Part shown: positions 38,453-48,150 of the stretch, piece after piece
Layout: each line of letters opens with the position of its first letter
Position numbering within the stretch: position 1 is the first letter of the stretch
Assembly: GCA_934376955.1 (NCBI GenBank)
Contig: CAKRPJ010000002.1
Location: 1-64,000 of the forward strand
Length of the DNA stretch: 64,000 bases
Direction: 5' to 3'
Source: CAKRPJ01 sp934376955
Lineage (GTDB): Bacteria; Bacillota; Clostridia; Lachnospirales; Lachnospiraceae
Translations under genes and position numbers: made by a program
The notes under the pieces: generated by a model
The model's database searches: none
What the model was told of the DNA's origin: nothing
What the model saw: the letters and a program-made list of their open reading frames with translations, nothing else

Positions 38453-41400
38453 ATGGCAAGAAAAATGAAAACCATGGATGGTAACCATGCAGCAGCTCAT
38501 GCTTCCTATGCATTTACTGATGTTGCAGCCATCTACCCGATTACCCCTTCTTCTCCGATGGCAGAAGCTACGGATGAATGGGCAACCGATGGAAGAACAA
38601 ACATGTTCGGACAGCCTGTACAGATCACAGAAATGCAGTCCGAGGCAGGTGCAGCAGGTGCCGTTCACGGCTCCCTGGCAGCAGGTGCTTTAACAACAAC
38701 CTACACTGCATCTCAGGGTCTTCTTCTTATGATTCCGGATCTTTACAAGATTGCCGGTGAGCAGCTTCCGGGCGTATTCAACGTATCTGCCCGTGCCGTT
38801 GCAACACACGCATTAAATATTTTCGGTGATCACTCCGACGTATATGCCTGCCGTCAGACAGGATGCGCTATGCTCTGTGAGTCCAGCGTACAGGAGGTTA
38901 TGGACTTAACACCGGTTGCTCATCTCGCAGCAATCAAGGGCAAAGTTCCGTTCATTAACTTCTTTGATGGTTTCCGTACTTCCCACGAGATCCAGAAGAT
39001 CGAGACATGGGATTACGAGGATTTAAAGGAAATGGCTGATCTGGATGCAATCGATGAATTCCGTGCTCACGCTCTGAATCCGAACCATCCGTGTCAGAGA
39101 GGTTCCGCTCAGAACCCGGATATCTTCTTCCAGGCAAGAGAGGCATGTAACCCCTACTACGATGCTTTACCGGCAATCGTTCAGGAATACATGGACAAGG
39201 TAAACGCAAAGATCGGAACAGATTATAAGCTGTTCAACTACTACGGTGCTCCGGATGCTGAGCATGTTATCATCTCCATGGGTTCCATCAACGATACAAT
39301 TGAGGAGACGATCGATTACCTCCTTAAGCAGGGTAAGAAAGTCGGCGTTGTAAAGGTTCGTCTTTACAGACCGTTCGTTCCGGAAGCACTTATCAATGCT
39401 ATCCCGGATACAGTTAAGCAGATCTCTGTTCTTGACAGAACAAAAGAGCCTGGTTCCATCGGCGAGCCGTTATACCTCGATGTTGTTGCTGCATTAAAGA
39501 ACACAAAGTTCGATGCAGTTCCGATCTTCACAGGCCGTTACGGTCTCGGTTCCAAGGATACAACACCGGCTCAGGTCGTTGCTGTATATGAGAACACAGA
39601 GAAAAAGAGATTTACTATCGGTATCAACGATGACGTTACAAATCTCTCCTTAGAGTTAGGCGCTCCGTTAGTAACAACTCCGGAGGGTACTACTAACTGT
39701 AAGTTCTGGGGTCTCGGTGCTGACGGTACTGTTGGTGCAAACAAGAACTCCATCAAGATCATCGGCGACAACACAGATATGTATGCACAGGCATACTTTG
39801 ATTATGACTCCAAGAAGTCCGGCGGTGTTACAATGTCCCACTTACGTTTCGGACATACACCGATCAAATCTACATATCTGATCCGTAAGGCTAATTTCGT
39901 TGCATGTCACAACCCGGCATACATCAGAAAGTACAACATGGTTCAGGAATTAGTAGATGGCGGTACATTCCTTCTGAACTGTCCGTGGGATATGGAAGGT
40001 CTTGAAAAGCATCTTCCGGGACAGGTTAAGAAATTCATCGCTGACCACAACATCAAGTTCTACACCATCGACGGTGTTAAGCTTGGTATTGAAACAGGCA
40101 TGGGCCCGACACGTATCAACACCATTCTTCAGTCTGCATTCTTTGAATTAACAAAGATCATCCCGGCTGAAAAGGCAAATGAGCTGATGAAGGCTGCTGC
40201 AAAGGCAACTTACGGACGTAAGGGCGAAGATATCGTTATGAAGAACTGGGCTGCTATCGATGCAGGCGCTAAGGGACTTCATGAGGTTCAGGTTCCGGAG
40301 AGCTGGAAGAAATGTGCAGATGAAGGTCTTGACATGGTTCACGCTACAGAAGGCAGAGAAGATGTTATTGAATTCGTTAACACCATTCAGGCAGCAGTTA
40401 ACGCACAGGAAGGTAACAACCTCCCGGTATCTGCATTCAAGAATTATGTTGATGGTTCCACACCGTCCGGTTCCTCCGCTTACGAGAAGCGCGGTATCGC
40501 AGTAAATGTTCCGGTTTGGAATCCGGACAACTGTATCCAGTGTAACTTCTGTTCCTATGTCTGCCCGCACGCAGTAATCCGTCCGGTTGCTATGACTGAG
40601 GAAGAAGCAGCAGCAGCTCCGGCAGGAACAAAGACAGTTCCGATGACCGGTATGCCGCAGTACAAGTTCACTATGACTATTTCCGCTCTTGACTGTACCG
40701 GATGTGGCTCCTGTGCTAACGTATGTCCGGGCAAGAAGGGTGAGAAGGCTCTTACAATGGCTGGTCTTGAGGCTAACCTTGGCGAGCAGGAAGTATTCAA
40801 CTACGGCCAGAAGCTTGACATCAAGCAGGATGTAATTGATAAATTCAAAGAGACAACAGTAAAGGGCAGCCAGTTCAAACAGCCGCTCCTTGAGTTCTCC
40901 GGCGCATGTGCTGGTTGTGGTGAGCCGCCATACGCAAAACTGATCACACAGTTATTCGGTGACAGAATGTACATCGCAAACGCAACAGGATGTACTTCTA
41001 TCTGGGGTAACTCCTCACCGTCCACACCTTACACAGCTAACAAGGCTGGCAAGGGACCGGCATGGGATAACTCCCTGTTCGAGGATAACGCTGAGTTTGG
41101 TTATGGTATGTTACTGGCTCAGAATGCTATCCGTGATGGCTTAAAGGGCAAAGTTGAGGCTGTAGCAGCTGACGAGAGAGCATCTGAGGATGTTAAGGCA
41201 GCATGCAAGGAGTGGTTAGATACTTATAGTGTAGGTGCTTTAAACGGCGCTGCTACCGATAAGCTTGTTGCTGCTCTTGACGGCATCGACTGTGCAACCT
41301 GCAAGGATATCGTTAAGAATAAAGACTTCCTCGCTAAGAAGTCCCAGTGGATCTTCGGTGGTGACGGTTGGGCTTACGATATCGGATTTAACGGTGTTGA

Positions 41401-41989
41401 CCATGTTCTTGCAAGCGGCAAGGATATCAACATCATGGTATTCAACACAGAGGTTTACTCCAACACAGGCGGACAGTCCTCCAAGGCTACTCCTACCGGT
41501 GCTGTTGCCCAGTTCGCTGCTGGCGGTAAAGAAGTTAAGCAGAAAGACCTTGCAGCTATCGCTATGAGCTATGGCTATGTATACGTTGCACAGATCTCCA
41601 TGGGTGCTGATATGAACCAGACCATTAAGGCAATCGCTGAGGCTGAGGCATATCCGGGACCGTCCCTGATCATTGCTTACGCTCCGTGTATCAACCATGG
41701 TATCAAGAAGGGTATGGCAAAGGCTCAGACAGAGGAGAAGCTTGCTGTTCAGTCCGGTTACTGGAATATCTTCCGTTACAACCCGGCAGCTGAGGGCAAG
41801 AAGTTCACTCTTGACTGCAAGCCGGCTACTGTTGACTATCAGGAATTCATTAAGGGTGAGGTTCGTTACACATCTCTTGCTCTTAAGAATCCGGAGAGAG
41901 CTGAGAAGCTGTTTGCTCAGGCAGAACAGAACGCTAAGGATAAGTACGCTTACCTTGAGAAGTTAGTTACACTCTACGACAAGCAGTAA
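38453..41989 (+). CDS. nifJ: Pyruvate:ferredoxin (flavodoxin) oxidoreductase
   Basis: A 1178-residue single-chain PFOR converting pyruvate and CoA to acetyl-CoA, CO2 and reduced ferredoxin. Domains in order: pyrimidine-binding N-terminus, transketolase-C-like, gamma/CoA-binding, EKR linker, a two-[4Fe-4S] ferredoxin segment (C694-C704 and C748-C758 Cys sets) and the TPP-binding domain with GDGWAYDIG at about 970. Codon choice (many GCT, GTT, GGT, AAC) differs from its neighbours and suggests very high expression. AGGAGG is 9 nt before the ATG. A putative operator lies at the transcription start. Confidence 0.97.
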   Translation: MARKMKTMDGNHAAAHASYAFTDVAAIYPITPSSPMAEATDEWATDGRTNMFGQPVQITEMQSEAGAAGAVHGSLAAGALTTTYTASQGLLLMIPDLYKIAGEQLPGVFNVSARAVATHALNIFGDHSDVYACRQTGCAMLCESSVQEVMDLTPVAHLAAIKGKVPFINFFDGFRTSHEIQKIETWDYEDLKEMADLDAIDEFRAHALNPNHPCQRGSAQNPDIFFQAREACNPYYDALPAIVQEYMDKVNAKIGTDYKLFNYYGAPDAEHVIISMGSINDTIEETIDYLLKQGKKVGVVKVRLYRPFVPEALINAIPDTVKQISVLDRTKEPGSIGEPLYLDVVAALKNTKFDAVPIFTGRYGLGSKDTTPAQVVAVYENTEKKRFTIGINDDVTNLSLELGAPLVTTPEGTTNCKFWGLGADGTVGANKNSIKIIGDNTDMYAQAYFDYDSKKSGGVTMSHLRFGHTPIKSTYLIRKANFVACHNPAYIRKYNMVQELVDGGTFLLNCPWDMEGLEKHLPGQVKKFIADHNIKFYTIDGVKLGIETGMGPTRINTILQSAFFELTKIIPAEKANELMKAAAKATYGRKGEDIVMKNWAAIDAGAKGLHEVQVPESWKKCADEGLDMVHATEGREDVIEFVNTIQAAVNAQEGNNLPVSAFKNYVDGSTPSGSSAYEKRGIAVNVPVWNPDNCIQCNFCSYVCPHAVIRPVAMTEEEAAAAPAGTKTVPMTGMPQYKFTMTISALDCTGCGSCANVCPGKKGEKALTMAGLEANLGEQEVFNYGQKLDIKQDVIDKFKETTVKGSQFKQPLLEFSGACAGCGEPPYAKLITQLFGDRMYIANATGCTSIWGNSSPSTPYTANKAGKGPAWDNSLFEDNAEFGYGMLLAQNAIRDGLKGKVEAVAADERASEDVKAACKEWLDTYSVGALNGAATDKLVAALDGIDCATCKDIVKNKDFLAKKSQWIFGGDGWAYDIGFNGVDHVLASGKDINIMVFNTEVYSNTGGQSSKATPTGAVAQFAAGGKEVKQKDLAAIAMSYGYVYVAQISMGADMNQTIKAIAEAEAYPGPSLIIAYAPCINHGIKKGMAKAQTEEKLAVQSGYWNIFRYNPAAEGKKFTLDCKPATVDYQEFIKGEVRYTSLALKNPERAEKLFAQAEQNAKDKYAYLEKLVTLYDKQ

Positions 41990-42024
41990 TATCAGTAATA
42001 TATAAATTAAGAATTTTGTAAGAG

Positions 42025-42062
42025 AAAAGACCAGTGATGTTCATTGACATTACCGGTCTTTT
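42025..42062 (+). terminator. Terminator after nifJ
   Basis: AAAAGACCAGTGATGT against ACATTACCGGTCTTTT with T run. Confidence 0.85.
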
Positions 42063-42126
42063 CTAATATATTAAGTGTATTAAGAGTGTTCATACAGTTG
42101 AAACATGCACAGAAAGGAGGATGCCT

Positions 42127-42513
42127 GTGATCATATTAGATTACAAAGACCGCCGCCCCATTTACGAACAGGTGGTCTCAAAGCTCGAGGAGCTGATGCT
42201 GCTCGGTGCGATGAAAGAGAATGAACCTTTGCCTTCAGTAAGAAGTCTTGCGATGGATCTGTCCATCAATCCCAATACCATACAGAGAGCTTATGCTGAG
42301 CTGGAGCGGCGGGGATACATTTATACAGTTAAAGGAAAAGGAAGCTTTGTGGGGGAAAACAGTTCAATGAAAGAAAAAAGGAAAAATGATGTTCTGGCCC
42401 AGTTCAGTGAGATCATTGACGATGCGATCCGTCTCGGGATCAGTGACCGGGAAATTAAAACGATGATCGATGTCCAGTATAATGCAGCAAAAGCGAAAGG
42501 AGGAAATGTATGA
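42127..42513 (+). CDS. GntR family (YtrA-type) regulator
   Basis: A 128-residue regulator with one winged-helix GntR domain (about 5-75, including LPSVRSLAMDLSINPNTIQRAYAELE) and a short effector-less C-terminus, the YtrA type. The GTG at 42127 is preferred since AAAGGAGG is 6 nt away and touches the ATG at 42121. It overlaps the ATPase gene start by 4 nt (ATGA) and probably represses the operon, its likely inducer being an antimicrobial that the transporter handles. Confidence 0.92.
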   Translation: MIILDYKDRRPIYEQVVSKLEELMLLGAMKENEPLPSVRSLAMDLSINPNTIQRAYAELERRGYIYTVKGKGSFVGENSSMKEKRKNDVLAQFSEIIDDAIRLGISDREIKTMIDVQYNAAKAKGGNV

Positions 42514-43409
42514 TCGAAGCAAAGGGACTGACAAAAAAATTTGATGAAATTGTAGCAGTAGACCATATCGATGCGAAGATCCGCGAGGGAAGCGTGTTTG
42601 GTCTCATCGGAACCAACGGAGCCGGAAAAAGTACATTCCTGCGGATGGCCAGCGGCATTCTTAAGCCCGATGAAGGAACGGTCGAGATTGATGGAGAGAG
42701 TGTATATGAAAACCGAAAGGTGAAGACAAAATTTTTCTATATTTCTGATGATCCGTATTTCTTTACCAATGGCACTCCGGTGGATATGGCGGATTTTTAT
42801 AAAAGTGTATACACGCGATTTGATACCGGACGGTTCAACCATTTATTAGAAACCTTCGGCCTGAATAAAAAAAGAAAGATCTCTACGTTTTCAAAGGGAA
42901 TGAAAAAGCAGTTATCTGTTCTCCTTGCAATCTGTGCAAATACGGAATATATATTCTGTGATGAGACCTTCGATGGACTGGATCCGGTTATGCGTCAGGC
43001 AGTAAAAAGCCTGTTTGCCAATGATATGGAGGAGCGGAACCTGACCCCGATCATTGCCTCTCACAATCTTCGTGAGCTGGAAGATATCTGTGATCATGTC
43101 GGGCTTCTGCACAAAGGAGGGATCCTCCTGTCAAAGGATCTTGACGATATGAAGCTTAACATTCACAAGATACAATGCGTATTGAAGCCGGGAATGAAGG
43201 CAGAAGACATTGAGGGCCTAACTATCTTAAAGACGGAATACAGAGGGAGCCTCGCAACGATCACGGTGAGAGGTACCCGGGAAGCAATAATGGAAGTCAT
43301 GCGCTCCTTAGAGCCGGTGTTTTTTGAGTTGATCCCATTATCTCTGGAAGAAATATTTATAAGTGAAACGGAGGTTGCAGGTTATGACATCAAAAAGCTT
43401 ATTCTTTAA
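42510..43409 (+). CDS. ABC transporter ATP-binding protein
   Basis: A 299-residue ATPase. Walker A is GTNGAGKST (about 34-42), signature FSKGMKKQL, Walker B IFCDETFDGLD, and switch histidine in ASHNLRE. C-terminal 80 residues have no catalytic motif and are typical of YtrB/bacitracin-type ATPases. It overlaps the regulator by 4 nt and the permease by 26 nt, so the three genes form one tightly coupled unit. Confidence 0.95.
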   Translation: MIEAKGLTKKFDEIVAVDHIDAKIREGSVFGLIGTNGAGKSTFLRMASGILKPDEGTVEIDGESVYENRKVKTKFFYISDDPYFFTNGTPVDMADFYKSVYTRFDTGRFNHLLETFGLNKKRKISTFSKGMKKQLSVLLAICANTEYIFCDETFDGLDPVMRQAVKSLFANDMEERNLTPIIASHNLRELEDICDHVGLLHKGGILLSKDLDDMKLNIHKIQCVLKPGMKAEDIEGLTILKTEYRGSLATITVRGTREAIMEVMRSLEPVFFELIPLSLEEIFISETEVAGYDIKKLIL

Positions 43410-45693
43410 AATGATGCGTCAGGATATCCGCAGAAAGCTCTGGGCCATAGGGCTTTGCTTTCTTATATTTTTTATGGCGCTGCCGGTCAGCGCATCCATG
43501 GAGTTCACCAGACTTTCAAGACTGTATGCAGGCTGGCTGAATGGTACGCAATATCTGGATCCGGGGATCGTGCCTGAGATCGAGCTTTTAAGACGCACTC
43601 AGGCTCTTGCCACAGACACTCTGGGAATGCAGAATTTCGTTGCTGCAGCATTTACCATGATATTGGCCGTCGTTTTTGCAGTCACGGGATTTCTTTTCCT
43701 CCATTCAAAAAAGCAGATCGATTTTTATAATTCGATCCCGGTAAAGAGAGAGCTCCTGTTTGCTGTAAGATATCTGGACGATATCATTATTTTTACTGTG
43801 CCGTATTTAATAAACATGCTCTTTACGGTGATGATATTTGCGGCGAATGGCTTCAGCTTTTCACTGGCTTTGACAGCAGGAATGGAAACTCTGGCGGTTC
43901 ATCTTGGCGGTTTCCTCTTGATGTATGGGGTGATGGCAGCGGCTGTTCTTCTCACCGGCAATTTTTTCATCTCGATCCTTGGTGGTATTGTCCTGTTCTT
44001 TTACATCCCGGCAATAACGCTGCTGGTACAATTTCTTTGTGATCAGTTTTTTGTAACTCAGAACGGGAATATGACGAATTTCTATACCTTTATGGAACAC
44101 GGCTCTCCCTGTATCTATTATTTTGGAAGACTGATCGGAGATGGAAGTGCATTGGAAATGCAGCAGTACAGCACCATGATGACAAGTGTGCTGTATGCTA
44201 TCTTAATTGCAATGGTGATCGCCGGTATCGATCTGGTTTTATATCGCCTCCGTCCATCGGAGGCAGCGGGAAAGGCAATGGCATTTCCCATCACGAAAAC
44301 GCCGATCAAAATGCTTATCGTTATACCGGCCAGCATTCTTGGCGGACTCGTTTTCTGGAGTATGTATTATAGCTTTTCATGGGCTGTATTCGGATTCCTG
44401 TTCGCCCTCCTTTTAAGCCATGGGCTGATCGAGATCATCTATCATTTTGAATTTGGAAAGCTTAAGGAGGATCCGCTTCATATTGTGATCTGCGGCGTGA
44501 TCGCTCTGGCGATCATCGGTATCTTCCGATATGATCTCTTTGGCTATGACTCTTATCTCCCGAAGGAGGAGGAATACAAGAGTGCGGCGATATGTGCCTA
44601 TGAGCTGGACGACTGGACCGATTATGGCCTCCCCTACCTCTCCGATGCGGAATATGTGGACTATGGTTGGCAATACATGAACCGCTATAATTATGTTTTT
44701 GAAAATATGAAGATCAGCGATTACGATGTGATGAAAAAGATCGCAGAAACCGGGATCGAGAATGCAAAGGCACGAAAGGAAAAAAGACTTTACCATGCAT
44801 GGGATGTGGAGGAGGTCGATTATCGGGAGCCGGAAACAACGCTTGATCTGAAATATAATCTGAATAACGGAAAATCAGTTTACCGGAGATATAATGTGAG
44901 CCTGCCCTGGCTTGAGGAGACAATGGATAAGCTTTATCGGGGAGAGGAGTATAAAAAGGGAACATATCCTGTTCTTTCCTTTACAGCGGACAACCTGACA
45001 GGCATCTATGAATCTCGGGGAGAGAAGATACGCAAGGTAAATACAGAGGCAGTCACAATTGAGGAGCTTCTTACCGCGTATCAAAAGGAGCTGACCGCAC
45101 TTTCCATTGAAGAACGAAAGAGTACGATCCCTGTTACCTCCTTAAGATTTCTCACCATCGCGGAGACGGAGTATATCGACAGGATCACGGCCTCCAGAAC
45201 GGAAAACAGAATCAAATCATTCCGGATAGAAGATATGGGTCAGGTCAATTTCTTCCCGGTATATCCGTCCTTTACGAAAACGATCGAGCTGCTTAAAGCC
45301 TGCGGAGAGTGGGCAGAGCAGGATCTTGATGTCGCGAATATAGCCAGAATAGAATTACGCAGTACAAATGAAGATGAGCCCTTTGATGATAAGGAAATCG
45401 AATGGGATTATCCGGCTACCGCTCAGACAATGGATATTAAGCGGATGGTGATCGAGAACGATGGTTCTGTTGAAGCTGTTGAGAAGATCACGGAAGTTTT
45501 AAATTCCAGCTATTATCAGGATATGGCCAGACTGAATGGTCTCTATGATGAGGAATATGGTCTGCTGGTCTATATTTATGAAAAATCAGAAGGTGATGAG
45601 ATCCGTAATGATGAAAATGCATACATCAAGCTGCTTGATATTAATAAAACCCCGTCCTTTGTCAAAGATGCACTCCCGGACATTGCCGGATAA
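43384..45693 (+). CDS. Multi-span ABC transporter permease
   Basis: A 769-residue membrane protein. About six to eight hydrophobic helices lie in the first 370 residues (LWAIGLCFLIFFMALPVSAS, FTMILAVVFAVTGFLFL and others), and then a long extracellular-like hydrophilic region (about 375-760) follows. This suits a substrate-sensing large ectodomain. GGAGGT is 7 nt before ATG 43384, inside the previous gene. Substrate unknown; the arrangement with a GntR repressor fits antibiotic or lipid export systems. Confidence 0.85.
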   Translation: MTSKSLFFKMMRQDIRRKLWAIGLCFLIFFMALPVSASMEFTRLSRLYAGWLNGTQYLDPGIVPEIELLRRTQALATDTLGMQNFVAAAFTMILAVVFAVTGFLFLHSKKQIDFYNSIPVKRELLFAVRYLDDIIIFTVPYLINMLFTVMIFAANGFSFSLALTAGMETLAVHLGGFLLMYGVMAAAVLLTGNFFISILGGIVLFFYIPAITLLVQFLCDQFFVTQNGNMTNFYTFMEHGSPCIYYFGRLIGDGSALEMQQYSTMMTSVLYAILIAMVIAGIDLVLYRLRPSEAAGKAMAFPITKTPIKMLIVIPASILGGLVFWSMYYSFSWAVFGFLFALLLSHGLIEIIYHFEFGKLKEDPLHIVICGVIALAIIGIFRYDLFGYDSYLPKEEEYKSAAICAYELDDWTDYGLPYLSDAEYVDYGWQYMNRYNYVFENMKISDYDVMKKIAETGIENAKARKEKRLYHAWDVEEVDYREPETTLDLKYNLNNGKSVYRRYNVSLPWLEETMDKLYRGEEYKKGTYPVLSFTADNLTGIYESRGEKIRKVNTEAVTIEELLTAYQKELTALSIEERKSTIPVTSLRFLTIAETEYIDRITASRTENRIKSFRIEDMGQVNFFPVYPSFTKTIELLKACGEWAEQDLDVANIARIELRSTNEDEPFDDKEIEWDYPATAQTMDIKRMVIENDGSVEAVEKITEVLNSSYYQDMARLNGLYDEEYGLLVYIYEKSEGDEIRNDENAYIKLLDINKTPSFVKDALPDIAG

Positions 45694-45762
45694 AAGGCCT
45701 ATGGTGAAAGTGATGATTGACTTTATCTCGATGATTCGCTAATATAGGAATAAAAATATTGT

Positions 45763-45895
45763 GTAACTATTCAGTACCTTCATAGTTACAAGCAAAAATC
45801 CATTCCAAATCGGCTGCGCCGATGGGATTTTTGCCTTCCAGCTTATGTTTTCTTACGGTCAGCGCAGCAAGTGCGCAGACCTACTGAACAGTTAC
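45763..45895 (-). mobile_element. 133-bp MITE with GTAAC ends, copy 2
   Basis: Inverted copy of 25896-26028 (132 of 133 identical). It is flanked on each side by AATATTGT, a perfect 8-bp direct repeat adjoining the ends GTAACTATTCAGTACC and CTACTGAACAGTTAC. The element lies between the permease and zinc-ribbon genes. Confidence 0.9.
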
Positions 45896-45948
45896 AATAT
45901 TGTCATATAAAGGAAATTCATCAAATATAGGAAAGGAGCGTTTGGATC

Positions 45949-46509
45949 ATGACATTCTTAAATGAACTGAAACGAGGCCTTGCCACGACCGGGGTTCAGG
46001 TGGCAAAGAAGACAAAGGAGCTTACCGATACCGTTCAGCTGAAGGCTAAGATAGCTGCTGCAAAGGAAGCGGAAAACAGGATCTATACGGAGATCGGAAA
46101 GAAGGTATATGAGTCCGGTTGTGAGAAAGAAGTCTTTGCAGAGGAATTTGCCGCATTAAAAGACAATATCAAAAAACGGCAGGCCTTCGAGGAGGAGCTC
46201 TGGCACCTCGAAAAGAGCCGTATCTGTCCGGTCTGCGGTGCAAGGCTTAAAATAGACGACCTGTTCTGCTGCCGCTGCGGCACCAGAGTTTCGGAGGAAA
46301 CGGAGCCAAAGAAAGAGGAACCAAAGGCAGAGGAGCCGGTAAAATCACAGGATTCTGCAGCCGAGGAAGCTGTCACAAAAGCGCCGGAGTGTGAGGAGGA
46401 AAAGACACAGAAAGCAGAACCACAGGATTCTGTAACAGAGGAAGGTGTAATAGAGGAATCTGTAACAGAGGAACCGGTCAGCGCAGAGACGGATAAGAAG
46501 CCGGAATAA
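45949..46509 (+). CDS. Zinc-ribbon protein with acidic tail
   Basis: A 186-residue soluble protein. An amphipathic helical N-terminus of about 85 residues (KRGLATTGVQVAKKTKELTD, then Lys/Ala-rich helices) leads to one zinc ribbon, CPVCG-x11-CCRCG, at about 89-108. From 115 on it is a Glu/Pro/Ser/Thr tail with repeats of SVTEE and the like. Zinc-ribbon proteins with similar N-termini are common in Clostridia, but the partner is unknown. It starts 54 nt after the MITE and ends before a bidirectional terminator. Confidence 0.78.
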   Translation: MTFLNELKRGLATTGVQVAKKTKELTDTVQLKAKIAAAKEAENRIYTEIGKKVYESGCEKEVFAEEFAALKDNIKKRQAFEEELWHLEKSRICPVCGARLKIDDLFCCRCGTRVSEETEPKKEEPKAEEPVKSQDSAAEEAVTKAPECEEEKTQKAEPQDSVTEEGVIEESVTEEPVSAETDKKPE

Positions 46510-46536
46510 TGCTCGATGTAATTAGTAATATGTAAT

Positions 46537-46605
46537 AAAAGGAGTATCGTTCCACAGATACAGGATCTTAAGGATCTTATATCCGGGAGTCGATACTCCT
46601 TTTTG
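46537..46605. terminator. Bidirectional terminator
   Basis: AAAAGGAGTATCG against CGATACTCCTTTTT, with an inner GGATCTTAAGGATC palindrome. It serves the zinc-ribbon gene and the convergent PurF-like gene. Confidence 0.88.
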
Positions 46606-46632
46606 CTATCTTAGAGGGAAGAAGGCTTAGGA

Positions 46633-48042
46633 TCAGCCCTTTCCGTTCCAGCAGTAGGTGCAGAGCTTACAAGGCTCAAGGCCGATCGCTTCTGTAAGGT
46701 CGTCGAGACGATGGAAACGAAGCGTGGTGAAATGAAGTCTCTTGCGGATCTCATCTACCATTTCCTTGTAGTTCGTGCTGTCGGGATCTGTATAGTCGGC
46801 AAGGGTTTCAGGGGATACATTTTCGCCCTCCCTCTCCTTTATGATCCGTCTTGTGATCAGATCATAGTCTGATGTAGACCGGGAGAAATTAAGATAAGGG
46901 CAGGCAAATACAAGGGGCGGACATGCCGGGCGAACGTGAACCTCCTTCGCTCCGCTCTCATATAAAAATTCAGTTGTTTCGCGAAGCTGTGTTCCCCGGA
47001 CGATGGAATCGTCAATAAGGAGCAGGCGCTTGTCACGGATCAGGCAGTCAACAGGGATGAGCTTCATCTTAGCGATGAGATTTCTCTGCTTCTGGCTCGT
47101 AGGCATAAAAGAGCGTGGCCATGTCGGGGTATACTTAATGAAGGGACGGGAAAACGGGATTTTGGATTCATTGGCATATCCGACTGCATGGGCAATACCG
47201 GAATCAGGGACACCGGCGACACTGTCGGCAGTTACCCCTTTATCTCTCCGTGCCAGAAGCTTTCCGCAGTTATAACGCATCTGCTCTACGTTCACGCCTT
47301 CATAGCTTGCTGTCGGATAACCGTAATAGGTCCAGAGGAAGGAGCAGATCTTCATTTCCTTTCTTGGTGCGCTCTTGCATTCCACTCCCTCCGGCGTGAT
47401 GAATGCGATCTCGCCGGGGCCAAGCTCGGAATAGTGGTGATATCCAAGGTTCAGATACGCAAAGTTTTCAAATGACACACAGAAGGCGCCGTCCTTGCAG
47501 CCAATAGTGATAGGTGTTCTTCCATAGCGGTCACGGGATGCGTAGATGCCCTCTGGAGTCAGAATAAGTATGGACATGGAGCCCTTGATCCGCTCCTGTG
47601 CATATAAAAGTCCGTCCACCAGATTGTCCCGCTGGTCGATCATGGCTGCCACCAGCTCGGTGGAATTGATCTTTCCGCCGCCCATGCTCATAAAATGGAC
47701 ATGACCGTTTTTGTAGGCCTCCTCGATCAGCTCACTCTCGTTGCGGATCACACCAACTGTTGTGATCGCATAGGTTCCGAGGTGGGATCGGATCAGCAGC
47801 GGCTGGGGATCCATATCGGAAATACAGCCGATTCCTATGGTTCCTTCCAGTTCGTCCAGATCATGGTCAAACTTGGTACGGAACGGGGAATTTTCAATAT
47901 TGTGGATGGAACGCTGGAAACCGTTTTCTCCGTATACGGCCATACCGCCTCTGCGGGTTCCCAGATGAGAGTGGTAGTCCACTCCGAAAAAAAGATCCAT
48001 CGTGCAGCTTGTTTTTGATGCTACTCCAAATATACCGCCCAT
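46633..48042 (-). CDS. PurF-like amidophosphoribosyltransferase homologue lacking Cys1
   Basis: A 469-residue PurF-family protein: glutamine amidotransferase type 2 domain (1-about 225) and phosphoribosyltransferase domain with LIDDSIVRGT. The N-terminal residue that acts as nucleophile in PurF is Cys2 (MCGI); this protein begins MGGIFGVASKTSC, so Cys is replaced by Gly and glutamine cannot be used in the usual way. C-terminal cysteines (ACPPL, CPYLNFSRS, CKLCTYCWNG) suggest an Fe-S cluster. It could use ammonia or have another role. Its own promoter lies upstream. Confidence 0.88.
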   Translation of the reverse strand: MGGIFGVASKTSCTMDLFFGVDYHSHLGTRRGGMAVYGENGFQRSIHNIENSPFRTKFDHDLDELEGTIGIGCISDMDPQPLLIRSHLGTYAITTVGVIRNESELIEEAYKNGHVHFMSMGGGKINSTELVAAMIDQRDNLVDGLLYAQERIKGSMSILILTPEGIYASRDRYGRTPITIGCKDGAFCVSFENFAYLNLGYHHYSELGPGEIAFITPEGVECKSAPRKEMKICSFLWTYYGYPTASYEGVNVEQMRYNCGKLLARRDKGVTADSVAGVPDSGIAHAVGYANESKIPFSRPFIKYTPTWPRSFMPTSQKQRNLIAKMKLIPVDCLIRDKRLLLIDDSIVRGTQLRETTEFLYESGAKEVHVRPACPPLVFACPYLNFSRSTSDYDLITRRIIKEREGENVSPETLADYTDPDSTNYKEMVDEIRKRLHFTTLRFHRLDDLTEAIGLEPCKLCTYCWNGKG

Positions 48043-48112
48043 AAATGTACCGTCTCCTCTTATCTTATAAGTATTGATTCATAATTATGATAATAAATTA
48101 AGCACATCTTAT

Positions 48113-48142
48113 ATAATAGCACAACTACGGGAGAAAGGACAA
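48113..48142 (-). promoter_or_regulatory. Promoter of the PurF-like gene
   Basis: Minus strand: TTGTCC (48142-48137), 18-nt spacer, TATTAT (48118-48113). Confidence 0.45.
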
Positions 48143-48150
48143 TACATAAT

